64,000 nt of DNA from assembly GCA_031216915.1 (NCBI GenBank), contig CM062290.1, positions 256,601,597 through 256,665,596 on the forward strand, given 5' to 3'. The translations under genes were made by a program, and so were the position numbers. Under the pieces are notes generated by a model. The model searched no databases. It was not told the DNA's origin and saw only the letters and a program-made list of their open reading frames with translations. Source of the DNA: Pictodentalium vernedei. Lineage: Eukaryota; Mollusca; Scaphopoda; Dentaliida; Dentaliidae. This document shows, piece after piece, positions 47,111 through 57,483 of the stretch (position 1 is the first letter of the stretch; each line of letters begins with the position of its first letter).

Positions 47111-47398
47111 TTTTTTCAAGCAAAATATGTGCGTTGATGGTATTTTGTTGACTATATTATAGGGAAAGGACCGAATCGTGGTTTAATACGAGAAATGTAT
47201 AAAAAGAAAAGTATACTATCTCGAGAAGATGAAAATATCTCAGAAATTTAATTTTGGGACACATAATTTTGAACAAAATTAGCTATTCAGGCGCATTGAA
47301 AAGTGAAAATATCGAACTCAGGAAGGTAGGTTAGAGATTTAATTGAAAGCACATGCTGCTATACATACTTCAAGCCACTGTTCGTCAACTTATTATAA
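47111..47398. other. Intron sequence, no feature
   Basis: AT-rich sequence with nothing recognised. Confidence 0.4.
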
Positions 47399-47548
47399 GT
47401 TATGGGGCTTTCAGTGGGTGGATATGGTGTGATATCAGGATATCAGGCGAAGTGAGATCAATATTAGGCAAGGCCGAAGGCCGAGCCTAATATTGATCTT
47501 GCTGAGCCTTATATCACACCATCTCCGCCCACTGAAAGCCCCATAACA
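47399..47548. repeat. 150-bp palindrome
   Basis: Outer arms GTTATGGGGCTTTCAGTGGG and CCCACTGAAAGCCCCATAAC are exact complements. Inner arms GATCAATATTAGGC and GCCTAATATTGATC surround AAGGCCGAAGGCCGA. Confidence 0.85.
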
Positions 47549-48229
47549 TATTTATTATGCCAGTCCTTTGAAAGAGACACAACCATAAGTGTACCCAGAT
47601 TCCTAGCGCAAATATTCTGTTATCACTATCAGGGAATTTCCCGGTTTTACGTCATGTAAAGGTCACGCTAGTAGCAGGCACTGAAACAACGGAATTTTCT
47701 TCTCAATAAACAGGAATTTATATTAACAATTCACAACTTTAATTTAGTATTAAGTACTGGAAAAATAAAACAACTGTAACAAATGGATTAAAAATTCTTT
47801 CAAGAAGGTAAGTGGAAACAGTAAAATTCATTATTTGTTGTTAATGGTGATATTAATGTTTCTTTTCATGTCGTATTAGTGGTTTATTTATTGTATTTAT
47901 TTACATTTGTTTATTAAAATTTCTCAAAGACTGGAAGACACGTATTATAGCTGTACGTTGCTCAACAGACGCACACACGCACAATTATGTGTTGTTCGTT
48001 GAACACGCGATATTAGGAAAAACATCGAATCGAGCGTTGGATGTCAAAACAAAATGTCGGAACTGACTGTATATAAGCTCTATATACGGTTAGCTCGATG
48101 ATACACAGTCTCATATACGGTCTCTAGATACTGAAGCTGATTGGTCAATAACAATTACTGGCATAAATAAATACGATATATGGGATGGGAGGGTCCAGGG
48201 ACAAAAAAATGCACACAATCTGATATTGA

Positions 48230-48340
48230 CTAATAAACGATTGGGTGGACTTGGTTGGACATTACAGTTTGTCAATGTTGCGGTCACGGTTAGCTACTGT
48301 GCAGAAAATGTGACATTAAACACCAATAAATATATAGCGT
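48230..48340 (+). mobile_element. Unknown-head SINE, 3-prime fragment
   Basis: AACGATTGGGTGGACTTGG, TGCGGTCACGGTTAGCTACTG and ACATTAAACACCAATAAATA match the distal half of the element at 62122. Confidence 0.65.
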
Positions 48341-48589
48341 AAAACATGAAAAGGTGATGTCTTGATATTTTCGGCTCAGAAAGGTACAAGTACAATATAA
48401 TTTTGTGTAATTTAGCTGGTAATTCTGAAAAAATCATGCACGTTGCCGATAGATGCCCTCCTGTTCATTTTTCTCTCCTATTTGATTCAACCACTCACCT
48501 CTGTGCGAATGGACAGTTGAAACGCTCATTGATCACAAACAGAAAAAAGGCCTCACCGACTGCCATCTTACTTGGATTCTGGGATAATT

Positions 48590-49205
48590 GTTATTATGCC
48601 ATGATTACCTATTCTACTACATATGAAAAGCCTATGATATAAATTTTTGCCTTATACACCAACTGTGGTGAACACGTCAGCAATGCGATTTTCAGTAGTT
48701 AAAATTTACACCTACAGTGGAACTACATCAAAGGCGACCTTTAGTGACATCGACCTGAACACGAACTTGTCTAAATTTATCGCACGACGCCTCGCGAAGG
48801 GTGAAATGAAAGTGGCAATTATTTATTAAGTTTTTAAATGTTTTTACGCCATAAAACGCCAAAAAATAACAAACATGCATTGTCTCGTGTTAATAAAGCA
48901 TCCATAACTCGAAACAGTATGTTATTATGTTATTGAAATGAAAAAGCCCCTGCTTCTTTTTCTCTCTCGTTTTGGTGATAAAATTGACAGCGGAAGTACC
49001 GCCCACCGATCCTCATGTAAACAAAAGCAAATTCCCACGTATGTAAGGCTCCTGCCCAGTAAAAGCGAGAAAAAATAATAGCAACTCTTAATAATCTGAC
49101 GATCATGGTATAAATAAAATGTACCCAATGTGGCTGGTGTACCAAATGTTCACCGCTCGTGGTGAACATTTGGTACACCAAGCTACTTTGGGGATATTCT
49201 ATATT
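48590..49205 (-). mobile_element. Foldback-ended MITE family D, copy 3
   Basis: Reverse orientation relative to 6783. It begins TTATGCCATGATTACCTATT and ends with the terminal palindrome around GTGTACCAAATGTTCACC (49138-49185), here with a very short loop. Frames inside match neither a known protein nor the other copies. Confidence 0.75.
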
Positions 49206-49376
49206 TTTAAAATTGTTGTTTGAAGATACTCAACAACAATGAATTTCTTGAAAGTGTCTAATTGAAAATGCCTGTAAATCGCAGATCGTTGATATCTGGG
49301 AAAAGTGTATCTGTGCGCGCAAACGAGACGCTTATTGTGGATGTAATGGGGGACTTCATTGTTTTTTGTTTTTTTT

Positions 49377-49600
49377 TTAACCCTTCACCTAATATGAAAA
49401 GCAGACGACACTTGCAAAAAAAAATTCTTGAATAGATATTATTTTCATTTTGTTTGCCTCAAAAACATAGGTTATGACCCCTCACTGGAACGAGCTCGTT
49501 CCAATGAGGAGTCATAACTTAGTTTTAGAAACAAAAAAAATGAAAATTAATTGGCGATTTTTTAGAATAGCGCTGACCGTTACGTTAGGTAAAGGGTTAC
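49377..49600. mobile_element. TTAA MITE family A, copy 9
   Basis: TTAA CCCTTCACCTAATATG at 49377 and TTAGGTAAAGGG TTAC at 49597-49600. The hairpin GACCCCTCACTGGAACGAGC/GCTCGTTCCAATGAGGAGTC is intact with no loop to speak of. Confidence 0.85.
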
Positions 49601-49654
49601 ATTATATAATTATTGTTAATAATGAAAAGTAATAAACAGAGTAATCGCTTGACT

Positions 49655-49795
49655 GGACTGATTACGTGAAAGAATTCACGAGGCGAGGGACTATATTGTA
49701 AAACACTCGTGCGCATTCGCGCACTCGTGTTTGTACAACGTCTCTCACCTCTCATGAATTATTTCACGTAACAAGTCCAGTCAAATGATTACTTT
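49655..49795. repeat. 140-bp palindrome with CG-rich centre
   Basis: Arms TTGACTGGACTGATTACGTG and CACGTAACAAGTCCAGTCAA. Centre ACACTCGTGCGCATTCGCGCACTCGTGT. Confidence 0.8.
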
Positions 49796-51279
49796 TACTC
49801 TCAAGTCAACAGGTTGATTTTAAGTATTCTGGTTTTTATAACTTAGTTATTACTGTTTCGACTGCTCTTGATTTTAGGTTTTGTTGTGATTGTTTCATAT
49901 TTTATTCAATTAATTTTAATTCATGCTTTACACTTGTTGTTTGTGTAGTTTTCTCGTCCCGATATAGCCTTAGCTGCTGATGTGGCGTTAAGCAACAATA
50001 AATAAATAACTATTACTCTCTATGTAATGCTAAAGCATTGCAAAGTCTTGTTGCACTCAAGAGACAAGTTTATCAGTTTTATTAATTTGAGTCAAATATC
50101 AGACATAAACCATTTAATTTTCATTTTTTTTTAAGTTTGCATTGCTTATAAAAAGAGACCATGCGGGAGTCAATGGACCATGCGTGAGGACTTGAGAAAC
50201 AGATTTTTAACTTTTGTACCCTTATTAGTGACAAAAACGCGTTTCAATACTGAAAAGGTGGTACTAGTTTATGTGTTAGGAAAACACAAAAAAGTTTTGA
50301 TGAAGATAGACCGGTTAGGTTCCATTCTACATTTTACCAAACATTTCCAAAATGGCATGCCATACCTTCTGTTTCAAAGCAAATATGTTTTAACTTAGTT
50401 GTCTAACTCATGACAATTACTATATTTTCCAAATCCACAAAGAAAATGTATATAATAATTCTATAATACTATCTGACAAAGTAGAAATAAACAATCTGAA
50501 GCTGGAAGAAATAACTCACTGGCAAATGCAAGGCTTCAATCTGAACAATCGCATAAGAAAAATGTCGAAATCAGTCATTTTCTGTCACCCAGCAGCCCCA
50601 AAAGCAGAATTCTGCAACAATCCCTCACACTTACCCATGCAGCATACCATAATCCTCTGTTTTTAAAAGGTGATTGTTTTATATGTTTTAATCTCATTTG
50701 TCCGTAACACGCTTGGCAACAACTAACTGCATTTAAACATGGTCAATTTTTCGAAATTACTGTTTTCCATAATACCAATGGAAAATTCCATCCAGGCATC
50801 AGGCCCCAACACTGTGGCCAAAACCTTATATTCTGTTGCTCCGTAATCATATAGCTGATACTAAAATACATTTCAAATTTACGTGGCATCAGTTTCAACA
50901 CATGCCGTCAGAATTTTAATTCCGAGGACAAAACTGTAGAGGAGAAAATTACGCCGCGACTAGTCACAAAGCAACGGCTGTAAAGTTCTCAAACGTCATA
51001 AATGGGAGGAGAGATACCTCCTTGATTGATTTGATGCAATCTGGAGGAGGGGGTAGGGGGTGGAAGAGATTCATTTACGACATTTTTCTCTGTTGTTTCA
51101 GCAATCGACCTGTATGGATATCAATGGTTGTCCCACCCCCTCCTCCATCCCTCGTCGTGTTGGTCGTAATACAAAGGTTCTGAACTCAGTAACCACGACG
51201 CTGTTGACATTTTACCCGCGAGAAGTCAACAGACAGAATGGTACGTTATCGCTTGGGAGTAAACAAATAGTCTACATTA
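49796..51279. other. Intron-like stretch without recognised gene
   Basis: Contains a SINE tail remnant at about 49965-50010 (GGCGTTAAGCAACAATAAAT). The remainder is unshared with the window. A 72-codon plus-strand frame (50180-50398) has no recognised domain. Confidence 0.35.
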
Positions 51280-51335
51280 GCTGACCTTCTCGTGCATAAG
51301 TATATGACCTTAACACCAATAAATAAATAAATAGA
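51280..51335 (+). mobile_element. SINE tail fragment
   Basis: GTGCATAAGTATATGACCTT and AACACCAATAAATAAATAAA form the shared SINE tail, without a body. Confidence 0.6.
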
Positions 51336-51339
51336 GATT

Positions 51340-51520
51340 ATTACCATTATGTGGATTCCAAAATATGTATCCGAGTCGAGCTCCAGGTTCTAAGGGCAGA
51401 TCACGACTCGTCGTGATCTGCCCTTAGAACCCGGAGCGAGTTCGACTCGTCGCGATCTGCCCTTAGAACCCGGAGTGAGACTCGGATACATATTTTGTAC
51501 ATCCACATAATGGTAATAAT
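51340..51520. repeat. Palindrome with duplicated inner hairpin arm
   Basis: Outer arms ATTACCATTATGTGGAT and ATCCACATAATGGTAAT. The inner GATCTGCCCTTAGAACCCGGAG segment occurs twice in direct orientation and once inverted. Confidence 0.75.
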
Positions 51521-51636
51521 CATTTTATCTTACAATATATTGGGGGATAAGTCAAGAATGTAGACGAATATATAACGAACTATTTATTCGTACGGATGAA
51601 CAAAAAGAAAAATATAGAACTCACGCAAAAGGAACG

Positions 51637-51690
51637 TGCCTGTATCCGACCCCCTGATACAAATATCTGTATCAGGGGGTCGGATTCACG
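51637..51690. repeat. Small hairpin
   Basis: GTATCCGACCCCCTGATACA pairs with TGTATCAGGGGGTCGGAT across AATATC. Confidence 0.8.
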
Positions 51691-52304
51691 ACAGTTGCGG
51701 AATTAATACAGACAAAATACATGTTGATTGTAAGATAAATAAATATAAATAGTTGATCTTCTCAATGTCCATACAGAGGGACACACGAGTGATGCTTTCC
51801 GAAATTGAGATATAGGGGAACGGAGGCTTATCATTCCTGTAAATAATGATCGGCGATATACCTCGTTCGGAGATTGCACGCGAGAGGATATTCCTCTCTG
51901 TGAAAGTGTAGGGGATGGGTGGTGTGGGAAACTTGAGAAATATATTAATGAAAAGGCGCATTCTTGTTGATTTTCTGCAGTGAATTTCATTAGTCCGATT
52001 GCCTGATAATTAGGATGCTTCAGTATCCCTTTGTTTTATTGAGAAAAATGATGTAAAAAACACCCGGTGAGATAAGACTGAGTCCCGAACCAAATCAAAC
52101 GTGCGTGCAACATACCAACGATGTCACTTTCGTGACGTCATTCTGTGTATTTATATCCGACCATACATATATCATCGTATCATTTTAAACCACTGCCTAT
52201 GATTTTCAATGGAGCAAGCTCAAAAGGATCAGTACAAGGAAGTGTCAAAGGGAACCGTTTGAAAAAGAAAATAGAAAACACCCAAGTATGAATGAGAATT
52301 TGGT

Positions 52305-52668
52305 GGGGGAGCTCGGTGGCTCAGTAGGTAGAGGTGCAGGCTGCAAGCCGAGAGGTCCTCGGTTCAAATCCCACCTGCGGCAACCGCGTTGTGTCCTTGG
52401 GCAAGACACTTCATCCCCATTGCCCGTGTGGGGGCACGATGACGCCGTGTACTAAGGCGTACTGCACGTCGATGGTACGCATGTCTTCAACCAATCTAAC
52501 CCTGCCTGTTCCGAAGTGCAGAGTTACGATGTTGGGGAGCTGGCAGCTGCTCGTCGTTGCTCGGTGGTTCTCTCCGGGTACTCCGGCTTCCTCCACCCGT
52601 CAAACTGTCACGGTCATGATTAGCCATTGTGCATAAATATGTGACCTTAAACATCAATAAATAAATAA
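52305..52668 (+). mobile_element. tRNA-headed SINE, young full-length copy
   Basis: 364-bp element flanked by the perfect 17-bp duplication ATGAATGAGAATTTGGT (52288-52304, 52669-52685). The head has A-box-like GTGGCTCAGTAGGTAGAGG and B-box-like GGTTCAAATCCC. It continues with TCCTTGGGCAAGACACTTCA and ends ACATCAATAAATAAATAA. It lies 17 bp from the donor GT of the exon at 52705-52808, in the opposite orientation to that gene. Confidence 0.93.
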
Positions 52669-52704
52669 ATGAATGAGAATTTGGTATAATTCTTGTGGAC
52701 TTAC

Positions 52705-52808
52705 ACAATAATTAACATGGTACCGATAGATAGGCCTCCATCTGTTTTCTCAGGACGAGTGTTTGGACAAACTCCTGGACACGCACACTCACTTTGAAGA
52801 ACCATTAC
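52705..52808 (-). CDS. M6PR: M6PR-like exon: end of luminal domain, start of membrane helix
   Basis: 104-bp exon with acceptor TTTTCATCAACAG and donor GT/GTAAGT (GT at 52703-52704). It encodes the closing cysteine segment of an MRH domain (SECACPGVCP), a linker rich in Thr, Glu and Gly, and the beginning of the membrane helix (SIGTMLIIV). It starts in phase 0, matching the end of the 59.3 kb exon, and ends in phase 2. The codon is completed by the first base of the 39.2 kb exon, so the helix reads through the junction without a break. The phase fit and the AC-P motif make this exon secure despite its size. Confidence 0.85.
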
Positions 52809-53054
52809 CTGTTGATGAAAACCAAAGGACTAGAAGCGCCCATTGCCAAAATATTCTTGAATAACTGATGATTTTTTTTTATTTTGCAATTTTCTGTTGT
52901 TTTGGGGATAAACAAAATGAATTCATAATATTCTCATCGAAATCCTAGTCCTAATGGTCATCTCCTTTGTATGGAATTCATATTTGAGGCAATTCAAAAT
53001 GACTAGATAGTCATTTCGTGTGTGGAATAGAAAACTGAGAGAATTCAAGCGGAC

Positions 53055-53296
53055 TTAACTCCTCGCATGCTACTGACGGATGTTCCTGCCCAGGACAATA
53101 TTTCTCTTGCTACTGAAATTAGTATGATTTGGGCACATTTAATTAACTTGTGCCCCTGTAAATTGCATGTCTGTTTTCACCATTGATTTCTTGAATTAAA
53201 TTTAGATGGATTTTTCATGAAATCTAGTTATGGCTGCTTCACAGCAGCCATGACTGGATTTGGTGAAAAATATCTTGAAAATACTCAGCGGGATAA
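53055..53296. mobile_element. TTAA MITE family E, copy 2 (reverse)
   Basis: TTAA CTCCTCGCATGCTACTG at 53055 and an eroded end CAGCGGGATAAA at 53293-53296. It shares GGATGTTCCTGCCCAG, TTTGGGCACATTTAA and the ATGGCTGCTTCACAGCAGCCAT hairpin with family E. Confidence 0.7.
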
Positions 53297-53584
53297 AGTT
53301 GATGCACTGTAAAAAATGCAAAAACCTTCCTTACGAATATTGAACAATAAAGAGTGCTAAGCTCATACAGATGCTAAAGCACTCAGACCACCAGTCTAAC
53401 TCAGTAATTAAATTGACGCTTCCGTTGCCGAGAACCACTCTAGCACACACACGGGAAGCAAAAATCGTCTTTCTAGATCTGAAACCCAAACCGAGTCTCT
53501 AAATGACTGCTGTATACCCCCTCTGATTTTCGTAGCAACTTTGTTTTCCCATTCTGCCGAAGAGGTGACAAATTACTGTGATGT

Positions 53585-53862
53585 GGCGCGGGGGTGCAGG
53601 CAACAAGCCGAGAGGTTTTCGGTTCGAATCTCACCTGCGGCAATCGCGTTGTGTTCTAGTGCAAGACACTTCACCCCCATTTCCCACGTGGGAGCACGGT
53701 GGCGTTGTGTACTAAGGCGTAATGCACGTCGATGGTGTACTTGTCTTCAACCAACGCTAACTCTGCTTGTGTGGAGTTAGTATGCTGGAGAGCCTGACAG
53801 TTGCTCGCCGTTGCTCGGTGGTTGTCTCCGGGTACTCCGGCTTCCTCCACCCGTAAAACTTG
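53585..53862 (+). mobile_element. tRNA-headed SINE, truncated copy
   Basis: The truncated head still shows AAGCCGAGAGG and B-box-like GGTTCGAATCTC. The body ends at CTCCACCCGTAAAACTT without the usual A/T tail. Confidence 0.75.
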
Positions 53863-54352
53863 AAATTAAAATTGTACGTGACAGAAATGATTTTTTTCCA
53901 CAGCGTCTGTCTTGATCATTGATCGGTAATTCTGGTACTACTTTCGAATGTAGCCATCTCTATTTGGGCATCAAAGCACCATCAATCGAACTGCAACTAC
54001 AATCGAATTAAGACTGCTGGAGTCAGGCTATACTTGTCAATGTTTTTAGCGAACCAGCTCTATAGCCGACGATCAACAATACTTAAGTGGCAGATTTTAC
54101 ATGCCTGAAGAGAACAATTCCAATAGATCGCTCGGATAGGCTGTGGTCTAGGTCTTTGTGGTCTCCTTTGCTTCTTCCTCTTTTTCACCTTCCGAGCAGC
54201 TGGAAAGTACCAGTGTATTGCTAATGGGGTTGTAAAGGGTTGGTAAATCACACACCGTCCCCGCACACCTTCGGCCCACTAAAACTATCCATCTGTTGCT
54301 GCTGCAAATCTCTTTGGTTTTTATTTTTGTAGGGATAGTGTTGAAATAAGCA

Positions 54353-54839
54353 TTAACCCTTTGAACCCTGGTGGGATCTTCCCTGTCAGCTAACCGGTAT
54401 CAATTGGAAGAGTCCATATTTATTATCTGGGGGTAAACCCATTTATATTTTCAACGCGTAGACCGTAGACTGCACGTTGAAAATATTGATTGGGCTATCC
54501 CACACATTCACTTAGCAGTCATCTTACTTAACCCTTTACCCAACGCAGATGATATCAAAATTTATTATTTCAAATATAATTTTTTAAAATTTTTCAAAAA
54601 ATTTCAACAAAACCATATCATGTGACCCCTCGTTGGAACGAGCTCGTCGAGCTCGTTCCAACGAGGGGTCACATGATATGGTTTTGTTGAAATTTTTTGA
54701 AAAATAATATTTTTTCAACTGCAGAATTTGCATATTACGCGGGCGGATGCGGGCGATTCGTTGGGTAAAGGGTTAATGAAATTAGGACGTATTATTTCTC
54801 CTGGACCGGAAATGCGGCTGCTCGGGTTCAAAGGGTTAA
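54353..54839. mobile_element. TTAA MITE family B, copy 2 (interrupted)
   Basis: TTAA CCCTTTGAACCCTGGTGG at 54353 and GGGTTCAAAGGG TTAA at 54836-54839. Relative to 11273-11518 it is inverted and split by a family A element at a TTAA site. Confidence 0.88.
54528..54776. mobile_element. TTAA MITE family A variant nested in family B
   Basis: TTAA at 54528-54531 and 54773-54776 with ends CCCTTTACCCAACG and CGTTGGGTAAAGGG. Its near-perfect hairpin (TTTCAACAAAACCATATCAT ... complement) keeps the family centre GTTGGAACGAGCTCG but has a different subterminal sequence. It is a subfamily and looks young. Confidence 0.9.
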
Positions 54840-55079
54840 GCACAAAACCAAATGCTTTTTTTGCACATCCGCTGCTGCTTTTTGTTGTCAATTAGTATTT
54901 CTGTACGGTGCTATGCGTCATTGCATTCCATGAAAGAAAAATACAGCACTTTATAAGAATAGACTAAGTCCTGTCCAAACACAATTTGAAGCGGACATTT
55001 TCAAATTGGAATGGGCGCGACCTTCTCGTGTCAGTGACGAGTAACAGATTTTGGAAGCAAGAATTGAACACATTATAAA

Positions 55080-55226
55080 TTATTGTGATGAATAAACGGT
55101 AACATGGTCTGAGGTTTGCGGCTCTGAGCTTATGTTCAACCGAGACGAGATGCGTCGAGGTTGAACATACGCTCCGAGCCGCAAACCTCAAACCATGTTA
55201 CCCTCAACTTATCACAATAACGTATA
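55080..55226. repeat. 147-bp palindrome
   Basis: Arms ATTGTGATGAATAAACGGTA, ACATGGTCTGAGGTTTGCGG and TATGTTCAACC return as complements around GAGACGAGATGCGTC, with a few mismatches. Confidence 0.8.
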
Positions 55227-55339
55227 TGCGTCAAAAAGACACTACCCATAGCTCAAACCCACATCGTGAAATATTAGAGGTTTATTTACTAAACTTGTGA
55301 TCCTTAAGAGTTGCCTTGTTCAATGCAACTTTTAACAAT

Positions 55340-55715
55340 CACAGGTCACCGAAGTTAAGCAACGTCAAGCGGTTAGTAGTTGGATGGGATACCATTTCAG
55401 CGACTGATTTGCGCCCCCGCGTTGTGTCCTTGAGCAAGACAGTTAACCCCGATTGCCTACATGAGGCACGATGACGCTGTGTACTAAGGCGTACTGCACG
55501 TCGAAGGTGCGCATGTCTTCAACCAATCTAACCGTGCCGGTGCCGCGGTGCAGAGTTCAAAGTTACGATGTTGGAGAGCTGACAGCTGCTCGTCGTCGCT
55601 CGGTGGTTCTCTCCAGGTACTCCGGCTTCCCCCACCCGTGAAACTGTCACCGACATGATATGACCCTGGCTGTTAATGTGTCGTTAAACCGTAATAAAAA
55701 AAAACTAAAAAAAAC
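55340..55715 (+). mobile_element. 5S-headed SINE, truncated at 5-prime end
   Basis: AGGTCACCGAAGTTAAGCAA and GGATGGGATACC, then TCCTTGAGCAAGACAGTTAA, ending TCGTTAAACCGTAATAAAAA. The tail differs slightly from other 5S-headed copies. Confidence 0.8.
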
Positions 55716-55979
55716 TATCACAGGTTTAGTAAATGAACGTTTCGTGCTCCTACGGCGACACTGGATAAATAATCAATAAACAAGATAAACTCATTCATCT
55801 TAGTTCAAATCGCAAATAGGTTTGCAATTTAAAGAACACTTCATCCAGAACACCATCTGCAGCACGTATGAAAAATCCAGAAAAATGTATCGTCTTACTA
55901 GTCTTTCCGTTGATGAAGCATGTATGAAACGGGCAACGTCATTTGAAATATTTCGCGTGGTGACGTCAGAAGGTAACAT

Positions 55980-56315
55980 TTGCTACTGAAGCCGTAAACC
56001 CAAAAGAAACTACCCCAGCTCTTATCCATTCAGATAGCGAAAATTCTACTCTTATTGGAACATAATACAATGTGAATGGTGATTTTGCAGATAGCCCAGA
56101 CCTTATGTTGCCGTAACTTCTGAAGGTGTTCAGACTTGGACACGAAGCAAGTGAAGAAGCCGTAAACATAAAGGAAACTACGCCAGCTCTCATCCAATCA
56201 GATTGCGAGGATTTTACTCGTATTGGAACATAATACAATGGGAATGGTGATATTCGAGATAGTTCTGACCGTATGTTGCCGTAACTTTAGAAGATGTTCA
56301 GACTTAGACACGAAG
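55980..56315 (+). repeat. Direct tandem duplication of about 165 bp
   Basis: Two units, near 55982-56150 and 56152-56315, share GAAGCCGTAAAC, TATTGGAACATAATACAATG, TATGTTGCCGTAACTT and GTTCAGACTTRGACACGAAG. The remainder of 55716-57130 shows no gene. Confidence 0.75.
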
Positions 56316-57129
56316 CTAGTGGGGGCACCGGAGATGGGGGCGGTTCACCCTCTACGACGCTGTGTCGGACATTTTTTGTCTGTTGAAAAAATTGTGGTCG
56401 CTTGTGTGCCAACAGTTGCTCTGAAAGCCGATAATTTTAAAGAAATGACCATATCATGGATCTACAGTTTTCATTCTGCAATATTATCGTTATGTTTCAA
56501 ATACCCTTAATACGAAAGCGCTCGTTGTAAGTATATGGCAATCAAATAGTTCGGCAGATGAAATAATTTTGTGTATTATTATAATGTTAAAGAATTTACT
56601 TTCGTTAAACGTTTCCGACCTATTTTGTGTGTTATTCTGCAAATAGTTGAGTACTGGAAATCTGGGCTATATTCTTAAGTGCACTATTTAAAGATTTCAT
56701 ATCCTGTGGATGTGGTTCACATTACCTTGAAGTGAATTTATTTCATCTGTTTGGATTTATCTTGTCACAATTTATGGGAGAGAGTTTTTTTTATCTCATC
56801 TGTATGGATTAGTGTTGTTACAATTTATGTAAGAGTGTCTATAGGCACTCTCCCATCAATTATGACAAGCCAAAGATATGTGAACAAATTTAGGTAACCA
56901 AGAAACATTTAGCACTCTACTAGTTAAAGAAGTATGTTGAGTTAGGTTTAAAGTTTGTACCGACAGTCAACGACCCTGAAACGCAGTTCGAAAATTTAAA
57001 CTCGCGCTTACCCATGTCGGAAAATGTTGAGATCCTAGTTTAGATACTGAAGGGGTGTAGCAGCATAATGAATACATTGCACCTGTTTCGTGACTAAGAG
57101 TACATGGAACGTTTAGCCGCTCAATCAAC

Positions 57130-57475
57130 TTGAATGACTAACGCCCACCCCGGGAGCGCGATGTCGCGTTGGGTAGTTCATCTCTCTGAAGATCTAAACG
57201 TAATTTATTTGATCCTGAGCCGCATAACATGCGTTATGTTCTTGGACTAGACTCTTAATCCTTGTCCATCTGTCGGAGCACAATGGCTCATAACACGTTC
57301 GTGGTATACACGATTCAACCAACGCGTGTGTCAGGTTATTAAGTGGGTGAGACTGATAATTACTCGCCATTGTTCGGTGAACCTCTCGGGATTTTTCGGC
57401 TTCCACCCACCCGCAGAACTGTCCATCAGAACATGACGGTGGCTGTTGAAACAGTCGGTAAACTCACAACAAACA
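57130..57475 (+). mobile_element. Degenerate SINE
   Basis: Late SINE-body blocks are recognisable (ACTGATAATTACTCGCCATT, TTCGGTGAACCTCTCGGG, CCACCCGCAGAACTGTCC). The head is unrecognisable. Confidence 0.5.
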
Positions 57476-57483
57476 ACCATCCG

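Noticed and set aside
52305..52385. tRNA gene
   Set aside because: A/B-box-like motifs are present, but the acceptor stem does not close and the sequence runs on into the SINE body with target duplications.
52835..52925. Further family A MITE fragment
   Set aside because: Only AATATTCTTGAATAACT and an AT-rich tract agree. This is too little to separate from background.
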